Shown here piece after piece: positions 17,206 through 29,483 of a stretch of DNA of 64,000 nt (the first letter of the stretch is position 1; each line of letters opens with the position of its first letter). The stretch is from positions 2,294,001 to 2,358,000 of the forward strand of contig OZ244969.1 in the NCBI GenBank assembly GCA_965222725.1, in the 5' to 3' direction. The position numbers and the translations under genes were made by a program. The stretch is from GCA-2748575 sp965222725 (lineage in GTDB: Bacteria; Pseudomonadota; Gammaproteobacteria; Pseudomonadales; Ketobacteraceae). A model generated the notes under the pieces. It made no database searches. It was not told the DNA's origin and was given only the letters and a program-made list of their open reading frames with translations.

Positions 17206-18927
17206 GTGGAACTATTATCAGGCGGAGAGATGCTCGTCAGAGCATTAAAAGATGAAGGGGTTAAAACCATTTTCGGCTACCCGGGCGGTGCCGTTTTGCA
17301 TATATATGATGCGCTTTTCCAGCAAAACGACATTCGTCATATCCTGGTTCGTCACGAACAGGCCGCAGCCCACATGGCCGATGGCTTTGCCCGCGCAACA
17401 GGTACTCCGGGTGTATGCCTGGCTACTTCCGGCCCCGGTGCCACCAATACGGTCACCGGTATCGCAACTGCTTATATGGACTCGATTCCCATGGTGGTCA
17501 TCACCGGTCAGGTGCAGTCTGACTGGATAGGGGATGACGCCTTTCAGGAAACCGATATCGTCGGTGTCACCCGCCCGATCGTCAAACACAGCTTCATGGT
17601 AAGGCATCCCCAGGATATCCCTGTCATGATCAAGAAGGCCTTTTATATTGCCCGAACCGGTCGCCCCGGCCCTGTTCTGGTGGATATTCCCAAGGACCTG
17701 ACCAATCCGGCGGACAAATACGAGTATACCTATCCCAGCAAGGTGAAGATGCGCTCCTACAGTGTGGTCAGCAAGGGGCACCCCGGTCAGATCAAGAAAG
17801 CCATTGACCTGCTGATGCAATCCAAGCGCCCGGTAGCCTACACCGGCGGCGGCGTGGTTATGGGTGGCGGTTCTACGCTACTGACCGAGCTGATTCACAA
17901 ACTGAATATTCCCATTACCAATACCCTGATGGGGTTAGGCGGCTTCCCCGGCGAAGACAAGCAGTTTCTGGGCATGCTGGGTATGCACGGCACCTACGAA
18001 GCCAATATGGTCATGCACCATGCAGACGCCATACTGGCGGTGGGCTGCCGGTTTGATGACCGGGTTACCAATCACGCCAAGAAATTCTGCCCCAATGCCA
18101 AGATTATCCATGTGGATGTGGATCCGGCGTCCATCGCCAAGAACGTGCCGGTGGACATTCCTATCGTGGGGCCGGTAGATCAGGTGTTAAAGGAAATGCT
18201 GGACCAGCTCGGCAAAATGGATGAATCCATTGATCCTGAAGCGCTGGCTTCCTGGTGGAAACAGATCGAGGCCTGGCGTGCCCATCACGGTCTGCGCTAT
18301 GAGGGCAGCGACGAGATACTCAAGCCGCAGCAGGTCATCCAGGAGCTGTACGATGTCACCAAGGGCGATGCCATTGTGACCTCTGATGTGGGTCAGCACC
18401 AGATGTACGCTGCCCAGTACTACAAGTTCAAACGGCCCAACCAATGGATCAACTCAGGCGGTCTGGGCACCATGGGCTTCGGCTTGCCGTCGGCCATGGG
18501 CTGCTGTGTTGCGGATCCGGATGCTACCGTCGTCTGCGTCACCGGTGAAGGCAGTATCCAGATGAACATTCAGGAGCTGTCCACCTGCCTGCAGTACGGT
18601 TTTCCGGTAAAAATCATCAACCTGAACAACCAGTCGCTGGGCATGGTGCGCCAGTGGCAGGACATGCAGTATCAGGGGCGTCACTCCAGTTCCACTTACG
18701 AGGAATCGCTGCCTGACTTTATCAAGCTGGTGGAAGCCTACGGCCATGTTGGCATGAAGGTTACCAAACCCGGCGAATTGCGTGGCGCTTTGGAAGAGTG
18801 CTTCAAGCTCGAGGATCGTCTGGTCTTCATGGATATCTACGTGGACCCAACCGAACACGTATACCCCATGCAAATCAAAGACGGCTCAATGCGAGACATG
18901 TGGCTAAGCAAAACGGAGCGAACCTAA
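17206..18927 (+). CDS. ilvI: Acetolactate synthase large subunit
   Basis: The 573-residue thiamine-diphosphate enzyme starts at a GTG with a GAGGTG ribosome site seven bases upstream. Its N-terminus matches family members (MELLSGGEMLVRAL, FGYPGGAVLHIYDAL with Glu in VRHEQAAAHMADG). The ThDP/Mg motif GEGSIQMNIQELST...NNQSLGMVRQWQ is near residue 450. It condenses pyruvate molecules or pyruvate and 2-oxobutyrate, the first common step to valine, leucine and isoleucine. It is followed by ilvH after 2 bp and then ilvC, so this is an ilvIHC operon. Confidence 0.96.
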   Translation: MELLSGGEMLVRALKDEGVKTIFGYPGGAVLHIYDALFQQNDIRHILVRHEQAAAHMADGFARATGTPGVCLATSGPGATNTVTGIATAYMDSIPMVVITGQVQSDWIGDDAFQETDIVGVTRPIVKHSFMVRHPQDIPVMIKKAFYIARTGRPGPVLVDIPKDLTNPADKYEYTYPSKVKMRSYSVVSKGHPGQIKKAIDLLMQSKRPVAYTGGGVVMGGGSTLLTELIHKLNIPITNTLMGLGGFPGEDKQFLGMLGMHGTYEANMVMHHADAILAVGCRFDDRVTNHAKKFCPNAKIIHVDVDPASIAKNVPVDIPIVGPVDQVLKEMLDQLGKMDESIDPEALASWWKQIEAWRAHHGLRYEGSDEILKPQQVIQELYDVTKGDAIVTSDVGQHQMYAAQYYKFKRPNQWINSGGLGTMGFGLPSAMGCCVADPDATVVCVTGEGSIQMNIQELSTCLQYGFPVKIINLNNQSLGMVRQWQDMQYQGRHSSSTYEESLPDFIKLVEAYGHVGMKVTKPGELRGALEECFKLEDRLVFMDIYVDPTEHVYPMQIKDGSMRDMWLSKTERT

Positions 18928-18929
18928 CA

Positions 18930-19421
18930 ATGCGTCGAATTATTTCAATCTTGATGGAAAACGAGCCTGGCGCATTGTCGCGAGTTGTCGGGCTGTTTTC
19001 CCAGCGTGGTTACAACATTGAAACGCTGACCGTAGCCCCTACCAACGACGAGACCCTGTCTCGCCTGACCCTGACTACCACCGGTAGTGACCGGGTCATC
19101 GAGCAGATCACCAAGCAACTGAACAAGTTGATTGAAGTGGTGAAGCTGGTGGATCTTACCGAGGGGACACATATCGAGCGGGAGCTGATGCTCATCAAGC
19201 TGAAAGCCACCGGAGCCCAGCGCGCCGAAATCAAACGGACCGCTGATATATTCCGTGGCCAGATCGTGGATGTCACCAGCTCGGTTTACACTGTGCAGCT
19301 GACCGGTGCCAGCGACAAACTGGATGCCTTTATCGAATCCGTGGGCGAAGCTTCCATTCTGGAAGTGGTGCGCACCGGTGTGTCGGGTATCGCACGTGGT
19401 GATAAGGTGCTGTCTCTCTGA
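18930..19421 (+). CDS. ilvH: Acetolactate synthase small (regulatory) subunit
   Basis: The 163-residue protein has an N-terminal ACT domain (RRIISILMENEPGALSRVVGLFSQRGYNIETL) and the C-terminal ALS_ss domain. It activates IlvI and gives valine feedback inhibition. The start at 18930 is 2 bp after the ilvI stop; the longer frame overlapping ilvI has no family resemblance. Confidence 0.95.
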   Translation: MRRIISILMENEPGALSRVVGLFSQRGYNIETLTVAPTNDETLSRLTLTTTGSDRVIEQITKQLNKLIEVVKLVDLTEGTHIERELMLIKLKATGAQRAEIKRTADIFRGQIVDVTSSVYTVQLTGASDKLDAFIESVGEASILEVVRTGVSGIARGDKVLSL

Positions 19422-19515
19422 CGGATCAGCAGTTTATCGTCACATCCAAGGTTCAAGCCGGTTCATGGTGGGCCGGCTGGAAGAATTTAATCTCTTAAAG
19501 TTATAGGGGAACATA

Positions 19516-20532
19516 ATGCAAGTTTATTACGATAAAGATTGTGACCTTTCCATCATCCAGGGAAAGAAAGTCGTCATCGTTGGTTACGGCTCACAAGGTC
19601 ACGCCCACGCCAATAATCTGAAAGATTCCGGTGTCGATGTCACCGTGGCCCTGCGCCCCGGCTCAGCGTCTGCTGCCAAGGCCGAAGCCAGTGGTTTGAC
19701 GGTTAAAAGCGTACCCGAAGCCGTTGCTGAAGCTGATGTGATCATGATCCTGACCCCTGACGAGTTTCAGGCGCAACTGTACAAGAACGAAATCGAGCCC
19801 AACGTAAAACAAGGCGCCACCCTGGCTTTTGCCCACGGTTTTGCCATTCACTACAACCAGGTTGTGCCCCGTGCCGACCTGGACGTGATCATGGTTGCTC
19901 CCAAGGCTCCCGGTCACACTGTACGTACCGAATTCACCAAGGGTGGTGGTATCCCCGATCTGATCGCCATCTTCCAGGATGCCACTGGCGCCGCCAAAGA
20001 TGTGGCGCTGTCCTACGCCAGCGCCATCGGTGGTGGCCGTACCGGTATCATCGAAACTACCTTTAAGGACGAAACTGAAACTGACCTGTTCGGTGAGCAG
20101 GCAGTTCTTTGCGGTGGTGCGGTTGAGCTGGTCAAAGCCGGCTTCGAAACTCTGGTGGAAGCGGGTTATGCCCCGGAAATGGCCTACTTCGAATGTCTGC
20201 ACGAACTGAAGCTGATCGTGGACCTGATGTACGAAGGCGGCATCGCCAACATGAACTACTCCATCTCCAACAACGCCGAATATGGTGAGTACGTGACCGG
20301 CCCCGAGGTGATCAACGAGCAGTCCCGTGAAGCTATGCGCAACGCCCTCAAACGCATTCAGGACGGTGAATATGCCAAGATGTTCATCGCCGAAGGTGCT
20401 ACCAACTACGCCAGCATGACCGCTTATCGTCGGAACAATGCGGCACACCCCATCGAGCAAGTGGGTGAGCGTCTGCGTGCCATGATGCCCTGGATCCAGG
20501 CCAACAAGATCATCGATAAGTCCAAAAACTGA
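19516..20532 (+). CDS. ilvC: Ketol-acid reductoisomerase (NADP+), class I
   Basis: The 338-residue protein has a Rossmann motif (GYGSQGHAHANNLKDSG) with a downstream Arg/Ser phosphate loop (LRPGSAS) for NADPH. The knotted C-terminal domain carries the acid metal ligands (DETETDLFGEQ, HELKLIVDLMYEGG). It converts acetolactate to dihydroxyisovalerate. At 338 residues it is the short class I form. The ribosome site AGGGGA precedes the ATG. A terminator follows, so the ilv operon likely ends here. Confidence 0.97.
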   Translation: MQVYYDKDCDLSIIQGKKVVIVGYGSQGHAHANNLKDSGVDVTVALRPGSASAAKAEASGLTVKSVPEAVAEADVIMILTPDEFQAQLYKNEIEPNVKQGATLAFAHGFAIHYNQVVPRADLDVIMVAPKAPGHTVRTEFTKGGGIPDLIAIFQDATGAAKDVALSYASAIGGGRTGIIETTFKDETETDLFGEQAVLCGGAVELVKAGFETLVEAGYAPEMAYFECLHELKLIVDLMYEGGIANMNYSISNNAEYGEYVTGPEVINEQSREAMRNALKRIQDGEYAKMFIAEGATNYASMTAYRRNNAAHPIEQVGERLRAMMPWIQANKIIDKSKN

Positions 20533-20554
20533 TCGGGATCTTTTTAAAAGCACG

Positions 20555-20593
20555 AAAAAACGCGGCTCTGGCATATGTCAGCGCCGCGTTTTT
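20555..20593 (+). terminator. Rho-independent terminator after ilvC
   Basis: A GC stem CGCGGC/GCCGCG with flanking A-run and T-run (20555-20566 and 20583-20593) lies 22 bp after the ilvC stop. Confidence 0.85.
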
Positions 20594-20651
20594 GTTAGAC
20601 TTGCAGCAACCTTGAAAAACAAAGGAAGCGATTAATCTGTCAGGTGGCCTT

Positions 20652-21497
20652 ATGAACGATAAAAAGTCTCCCGAAAGTGAGCAAAAGCCTGGTGCCGTTC
20701 AGCCGAACGAGCCGGGCACGGAGCATGCCGAAGCCCTGGAAGAGGGAGTGACTTTTGAAGTTGTAGAGGAAGAGCTTCACGGCGGCAAGGGCGTACGCCG
20801 TAAAGGGGTTTACCTGCTTCCCAACCTGTTTACCACTGCCGCGCTGTTCGCCGGCTTCTATGCGATTGTTGCCGCCATGAATGGTCTGTTTGAGCAGGCA
20901 GCCGTGGCGATCTTTATTTCCATGATATTCGACGGTCTGGACGGGCGGGTGGCCCGGATGACCAATACCCAGAGTGCCTTTGGTGCCGAGTACGACAGTC
21001 TGGCAGACTGTATCTCCTTCGGGGCAGCGCCGGCCCTGGTATCCTATTCCTGGGCGCTGCATAACCTGGGTAAAGTCGGCTGGATGATCGGTTTTGTCTA
21101 TATGGCCTGTGCTGCCCTCAGGCTTGCCCGGTTTAATGTGCAGCATGATTCATCGGATGGGCGTTATTTCACCGGGCTGCCAAGCCCCTCTGCCGCCGCG
21201 TTGGTGGCGGGGATGGTCTGGGCAGGCTCTGACTGGGGAATCGCCGGAGCGGATGCCGTGATCCCGGCAGCACTTCTCACAGCCTATGCGGCCGTTATGA
21301 TGGTCAGTAACGTGAAGTTCAACAGCTTCAAGGAAATCGACTTTAAGGGGAGAGTTCCCTTTGTGGCCATTCTGGTGGTGGTGTTGGCCATGGCCGTGGT
21401 ATTCAGCGATCCCTCCAGGGTTCTGCTGGCGGTTTTTCTGATTTACTCGTTGTCCGGGCCGGTGTCATCCTTGCTGGGGCGTCACAAGAGCTTGTAA
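20652..21497 (+). CDS. pssA: CDP-diacylglycerol-serine O-phosphatidyltransferase
   Basis: The 281-residue membrane protein has an acidic cytoplasmic N-terminus (about 1-50) and then several hydrophobic helices. The CDP-alcohol phosphotransferase motif DG-x2-AR-x8-G-x3-D-x3-D is complete, running from DGRVAR to the Asp of DSLAD. It makes phosphatidylserine, the precursor of phosphatidylethanolamine. It follows ilvC as in Pseudomonas, but the intervening terminator suggests its own promoter in the 20594-20651 gap. It has its own terminator. Confidence 0.93.
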   Translation: MNDKKSPESEQKPGAVQPNEPGTEHAEALEEGVTFEVVEEELHGGKGVRRKGVYLLPNLFTTAALFAGFYAIVAAMNGLFEQAAVAIFISMIFDGLDGRVARMTNTQSAFGAEYDSLADCISFGAAPALVSYSWALHNLGKVGWMIGFVYMACAALRLARFNVQHDSSDGRYFTGLPSPSAAALVAGMVWAGSDWGIAGADAVIPAALLTAYAAVMMVSNVKFNSFKEIDFKGRVPFVAILVVVLAMAVVFSDPSRVLLAVFLIYSLSGPVSSLLGRHKSL

Positions 21498-21524
21498 TAG
21501 CGTCTGGAACACCGTTGTAACCAG

Positions 21525-21559
21525 AAACCGGCTGATTGGGTTATTAATCAGCCGGTTTT
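21525..21559 (+). terminator. Rho-independent terminator after pssA
   Basis: A 13-bp perfect stem (21525-21537 with 21546-21558) with an 8-base loop and T-run lies 27 bp after the pssA stop. It isolates pssA from the rRNA operon. Confidence 0.9.
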
Positions 21560-21611
21560 GTCTAAATATCTGGCTCCAAAAGACTTTTTTGAAAAAAGTT
21601 AAAAGAAGTGC

Positions 21612-21640
21612 TCGACAGGGTTAAAAAACTTCCATAGAAT
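21612..21640 (+). promoter_or_regulatory. rRNA operon upstream promoter P1
   Basis: TCGACA and TAGAAT are spaced by 17 bp. A GC-rich discriminator follows, and an A/T-rich run upstream (about 21580-21608) resembles an UP element. This is typical of a stringently controlled rrn promoter. Confidence 0.7.
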
Positions 21641-21852
21641 TCGCGCCCTCAGCTTGAAGCAGTAAACGAGCTGGGCTATAAATAAATTTCTGCGGATCGT
21701 TCTCGGAAAACCACCTCAAAAAACCATCGGTTTACTTCAAGACCTGGTCTTGATGAGAGGAAGTTTTCGCTGTCAGAAAAGCATGCTTGGTCTAACCAAA
21801 GCGCTTGAAAGACAAAGAGAAATCAACCATAGCAAATAATTGTGAAAATTGG

Positions 21853-21880
21853 TTGACAGCGATTCGGAACAGCGTAGAAT
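21853..21880 (+). promoter_or_regulatory. rRNA operon promoter P2
   Basis: A perfect -35 TTGACA and -10 TAGAAT are spaced by 16 bp, followed by a GC-rich discriminator. It is the second of two tandem rrn promoters, about 240 bp after the first. Confidence 0.8.
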
Positions 21881-21913
21881 ACGCGCTCTCGGTTGATGAG
21901 ACCGACGAGAAAA

Positions 21914-21925
21914 AGCTCTTTAACA
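21914..21925 (+). promoter_or_regulatory. boxA antitermination site of the rrn leader
   Basis: AGCTCTTTAACA matches the boxA consensus TGCTCTTTAACA bound by NusB/NusE. It lies between P2 and the 16S gene. The rest of the leader to 22094 holds no gene; it should base-pair around the 16S gene for RNase III processing. Confidence 0.8.
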
Positions 21926-22094
21926 ACCAGTTAGAAACCAAGTGTGTGGGTTCTTGTTGATGACGGATAGATACAAAATATTCAGTCGCAACAAGTTACC
22001 AAGTCAAAAAGTTTGGTCACTTCGGTGATTAAACCATTTGCAGTAATTTGCGAAGACTGAGCCAAGATTTGATGCCTTAAGCATCTGTTGATTT

Positions 22095-23637
<1,543 letters not shown>

Positions 23638-23745
23638 AAGTCTGAAGTTATTGGCAAGAACTCACACACTTGGTTTTTGATTGGTTGTCGAGAGGCAGGC
23701 CCAGTAGGTTTGGTCGGCCTTGTTGGTTATGACCGACATCGAATT

Positions 23746-23822
<77 letters not shown>

Positions 23823-23921
23823 ATTTGCGGAATAGCGGCGTCAGAAAGAACCTCGTTTATTGTTAATAAACTTCGCTTCTTTCTTCCTTGCTCTTCCACA
23901 AATTAAGAAACGAAAAGTTTT

Positions 23922-23997
23922 GGGGCTATAGCTCAGCTGGGAGAGCGCCTGATTTGCATTCAGGAGGTCTGCGGTTCGATCCCGCATAGCTCCACCA
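23922..23997 (+). tRNA. tRNA-Ala (anticodon TGC)
   Basis: A 76-nt cloverleaf with acceptor GGGGCTA/TAGCTCC (one G-T pair), anticodon TGC at 23955-23957, T-loop GTTCGATCC and encoded CCA. It is the second spacer tRNA of the rrn operon. Confidence 0.96.
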
Positions 23998-24192
23998 GAT
24001 TCTGGTGTTGCATGCGATTGAAGTTGGCAGGCAACTGTAAAGGCTCGAAAAAGCCGGAGTAAGACGAACGCCAGGCAGGTGTTCAGTAAGAGACAGGAAG
24101 CTCGCAGAAGCCAGAAACAAGGGGTTTTAGAGAAAACCATTTGCTTCTGGTTTTTTTGACCGGAAAGGTTTGTGTCGACGAGGCATGAACAG

Positions 24193-24203
24193 GTTCTTTA
24201 ACA
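24193..24203 (+). promoter_or_regulatory. boxA site in the 16S-23S spacer
   Basis: GTTCTTTAACA, close to the boxA consensus, lies about 225 bp before the 23S gene. A spacer boxA renews antitermination before 23S. The remaining spacer (24004-24428) shows no gene and is presumably processing stem sequence. Confidence 0.65.
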
Positions 24204-24428
24204 AGTTGGTGATGAGAAGTCTGTAGCAAACACAGAAATGATTGAGAAATCGATATCATAACGTGGTGTATTGCAAATTACAGAGACGAGTCGTCAAGCA
24301 TGCTTTTTGGTATGCGCGTCGCGAAAGCGATTATCGTGGAACTGGCAAGGGGCGAAAGCTCTGAGTTGGTGAAGGATATTCAGTTGTTTTGTATGATTCT
24401 GAGTAGAGCAATCTGTTTAGGGTTATAT

Positions 24429-27315
<2,887 letters not shown>

Positions 27316-27492
27316 ATAACCCTAAGGGGATTGCCGGCGAAAGCTGACAACACTCAAAGGACTATGGCAACTGAAGTGCAACGTGACGCATACGCAACAT
27401 GCGAAACGAACGCTCTGTAGCGCAGCAATACAACAGACATTCTCTGAACCAACGAATTCGATGAACTAGTGCAAACTGCTCATCAACCAGTT

Positions 27493-27611
27493 TGCCTGAC
27501 GACAATAGAGTCGTGGAACCACCTGATCCCATGCCGAACTCAGCCGTGAAACGCGACATCGCCGATGGTAGTGTGGGGCCTCCCCATGTGAGAGTAGGTC
27601 ATCGTCAGGCT
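27493..27611 (+). rRNA. 5S ribosomal RNA
   Basis: About 119 nt, with terminal helix TGCCTGACGA/TCGTCAGGC, the loop block CCATGCCGAACTC, and CTCCCCATGTGAGAGTAGG near the 3' end. It follows 23S after about 177 bp. Confidence 0.94.
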
Positions 27612-27617
27612 CTTAAT

Positions 27618-27659
27618 ACGATAAAACCCCGGTACCGAAAGGTATCGGGGTTTTATCGT
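27618..27659 (+). terminator. rRNA operon terminator
   Basis: A 19-bp stem with one G-T pair closes a GAAA tetraloop (27618-27636 and 27641-27659). The right arm contains TTTT. It begins just after 5S. Confidence 0.92.
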
Positions 27660-28172
27660 TTCAGGATTCGATAAACGGCTGCCACTACAACGGGCCCGAA
27701 GGGCCGAGCACCGGTAGGTGCGAGCAATGTAGGTCAGATAATCCAGCGTTCGAGCTACATCCATTAGAGACCAGGACGGAACGCCTTATCTAGGCTGTGT
27801 AGTGTAAACATTCTTTCATTGTGAGTTTCTTGTTCTGTATGTGTTTTGTAATCTAGCGGCGGGTTGTCAATTATTTGGTTGTTGTAAACGCATTCATTGG
27901 TAAACTATAAAGGTCTGCACAAGGAGGTTGGAATGTTCAACAATGGATCTGTTCAGTCTTGGTATTCTTCTTATTATATTTTTCCTAAGCTTCGATTTTG
28001 TTGTGTGCAAACGCAGGCAATGGCTGCGCCCATTTTGGGTATGTGTGCGTTTCTGTCGGCTAATAAGTATTTTTCGTGCTTTGTCGTTGAAGGGCAAAGT
28101 ATCTTCCAACCATTTAGTTTGGCACGGTAGCCCATAATGGTTTACTACTGATTCTTTTTGAGGTGAATTGAG
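27660..28172. other. 513-bp spacer with a doubtful small ORF
   Basis: Short hairpins lie at about 27690-27724 (GGGCCCGAAGGGCC and GCACCGGTAGGTGC). A perfect AAGGAGG at 27921-27927 stands five bases before an ATG at 27933 that opens a 65-residue frame to 28130 with no recognisable features. In another frame, an ATG at 27943 (to 28137) opens with a convincing transmembrane helix (MDLFSLGILLIIFFLSFDF) and then a basic tail. One of these may be a small membrane protein, but neither can be assigned. The composition is AT-richer than the core genome. Confidence 0.35.
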
Positions 28173-29381
28173 ATGAATTCAAAAAGCAAGTGGATATTAC
28201 CCGTGTTAGGGTGCTGGTTACTAAGCGGGTGTTTTGGTAACAACTGCGCTACCGGTAGTGCTAGTTGTGGTAATAGCGGTGGCTCTTCATCTGGAGGGGG
28301 ATCCAGCGGTAGTGATTCGTTAGACGATTTTCCCACCACCTACGAAGAAGTGCTTACCTATGAAAATCTGACTGAGACCGCGCCCGCCGGTGGATTCATG
28401 GATTGCTCAAATTTGGATCCCGACAAGATTTATATCCAAGGTCGGGTAACCGTCAACGAGAGAACCATCTACGGTTTGGCTGAGATATCTGATCCGTCAT
28501 TTTTCTGCACGGGATCAATATCTAGATGGCCATCAATTGCTGCGGACGGACGATTATTGCATGAGAATGTGATTTACGATGTAGAAGTTACGGAAACGTC
28601 GGTTAGTACCATCAATCTCGGTGCAGCGGTGTCCAGATTTACCCAGGATGCATGGACGGAGACGTCGGACGGAACAATTCAGCCCACGATTCCCTGGGGC
28701 TATCCGCTGACATATGAGAATGACGAATTTCTAGTTTTTCTGAATGAAGAGGCGACTGTTGTTACAGAAATAGTGGCTGATCCAAATGACCCGGGCCTGT
28801 TTTTTTATGGTTATTTTAATAAATATTTTAATACGCAATCAGCGCTGATTTACGATTATGGTGATGCGGTGGGAGATGTAGTGGTCATTGGAATGACTTA
28901 CGATTCTCGCCTGGTGTTAGGGGTAACGGGTTCAGGGGATGATCATCTACTCCTCATCTATCAAACTGGAGAGCAAACACGGATTGAAAAGCCGGATGGA
29001 ATGGGTAGCTTCCGCCATTATCATCAAGGCAAGCGACACCCCGGAGGGATGTACTTTTTGGCTGGAGACGGTGAAATCTGGAATATGGCAAACGACTTCA
29101 CTTTTACTAAACTAGGTGACGCGGCTCCTCGGCCAGCTGGTTTTGTTACAGATGCATTTGCTAAACTGCGATTTGATATTGATGGAAATCTGTATGAGTA
29201 TCACGCAACTTCAGGAGGGGATCAAATATACAAGGTACTAAAGCGACCACTTGATGATGGAGCTGGTTCGGCGGGTTCTGAAGTCCTTTTTGATCCTGAT
29301 GATCCTGATTTAGCTGCGGCCGAGTACTTTGTTCAGCTGAGAGGTTTGAGCAATACAGGTGGCATAGTCACAGGCCCGTAA
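28173..29381 (+). CDS. Lipoprotein of unknown function
   Basis: The 402-residue precursor has a type II signal peptide with lipobox LLSGC ending near Cys20. A Ser/Gly-rich linker (about 30-48) is followed by a globular domain of about 350 residues that I do not recognise. Repeated beta-strand-like stretches and motifs such as DPDKIYIQGRV, GNLYEYHATSGGDQIYKVLKR and FDIDGNLYEY suggest a propeller-like fold of short repeats, but this is weak. It would be lipid-anchored in the outer membrane. A GAGGTG ribosome site precedes the ATG. Base composition is AT-richer than in neighbouring core genes. No operon partner is visible. Confidence 0.7.
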   Translation: MNSKSKWILPVLGCWLLSGCFGNNCATGSASCGNSGGSSSGGGSSGSDSLDDFPTTYEEVLTYENLTETAPAGGFMDCSNLDPDKIYIQGRVTVNERTIYGLAEISDPSFFCTGSISRWPSIAADGRLLHENVIYDVEVTETSVSTINLGAAVSRFTQDAWTETSDGTIQPTIPWGYPLTYENDEFLVFLNEEATVVTEIVADPNDPGLFFYGYFNKYFNTQSALIYDYGDAVGDVVVIGMTYDSRLVLGVTGSGDDHLLLIYQTGEQTRIEKPDGMGSFRHYHQGKRHPGGMYFLAGDGEIWNMANDFTFTKLGDAAPRPAGFVTDAFAKLRFDIDGNLYEYHATSGGDQIYKVLKRPLDDGAGSAGSEVLFDPDDPDLAAAEYFVQLRGLSNTGGIVTGP

Positions 29382-29402
29382 GGATTTGTACGCTATGGCT
29401 AA

Positions 29403-29475
29403 GCAACGCCCGCGTTGCAAGCACGAAACCCCTTGCGCCTGCAGGCGCAAGGCTGGCCCGCAGGCATCAGGCGGG
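29403..29475. repeat. Cluster of three hairpins between convergent genes
   Basis: Three successive inverted repeats fill the 100-bp spacer: GCAACG/CGTTGC (29403-29418), a perfect 22-bp palindrome (29431-29452) and CCCGC/GCGGG (29457-29475). They could act as a two-way terminator for the flanking convergent genes or be a REP-like repeat cluster. Confidence 0.6.
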
Positions 29476-29483
29476 TCGTTAAC

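Noticed and set aside
19663..20574. 303-residue frame antisense to ilvC
   Set aside because: ilvC is unmistakable; the antisense frame arises from its third-position GC bias.
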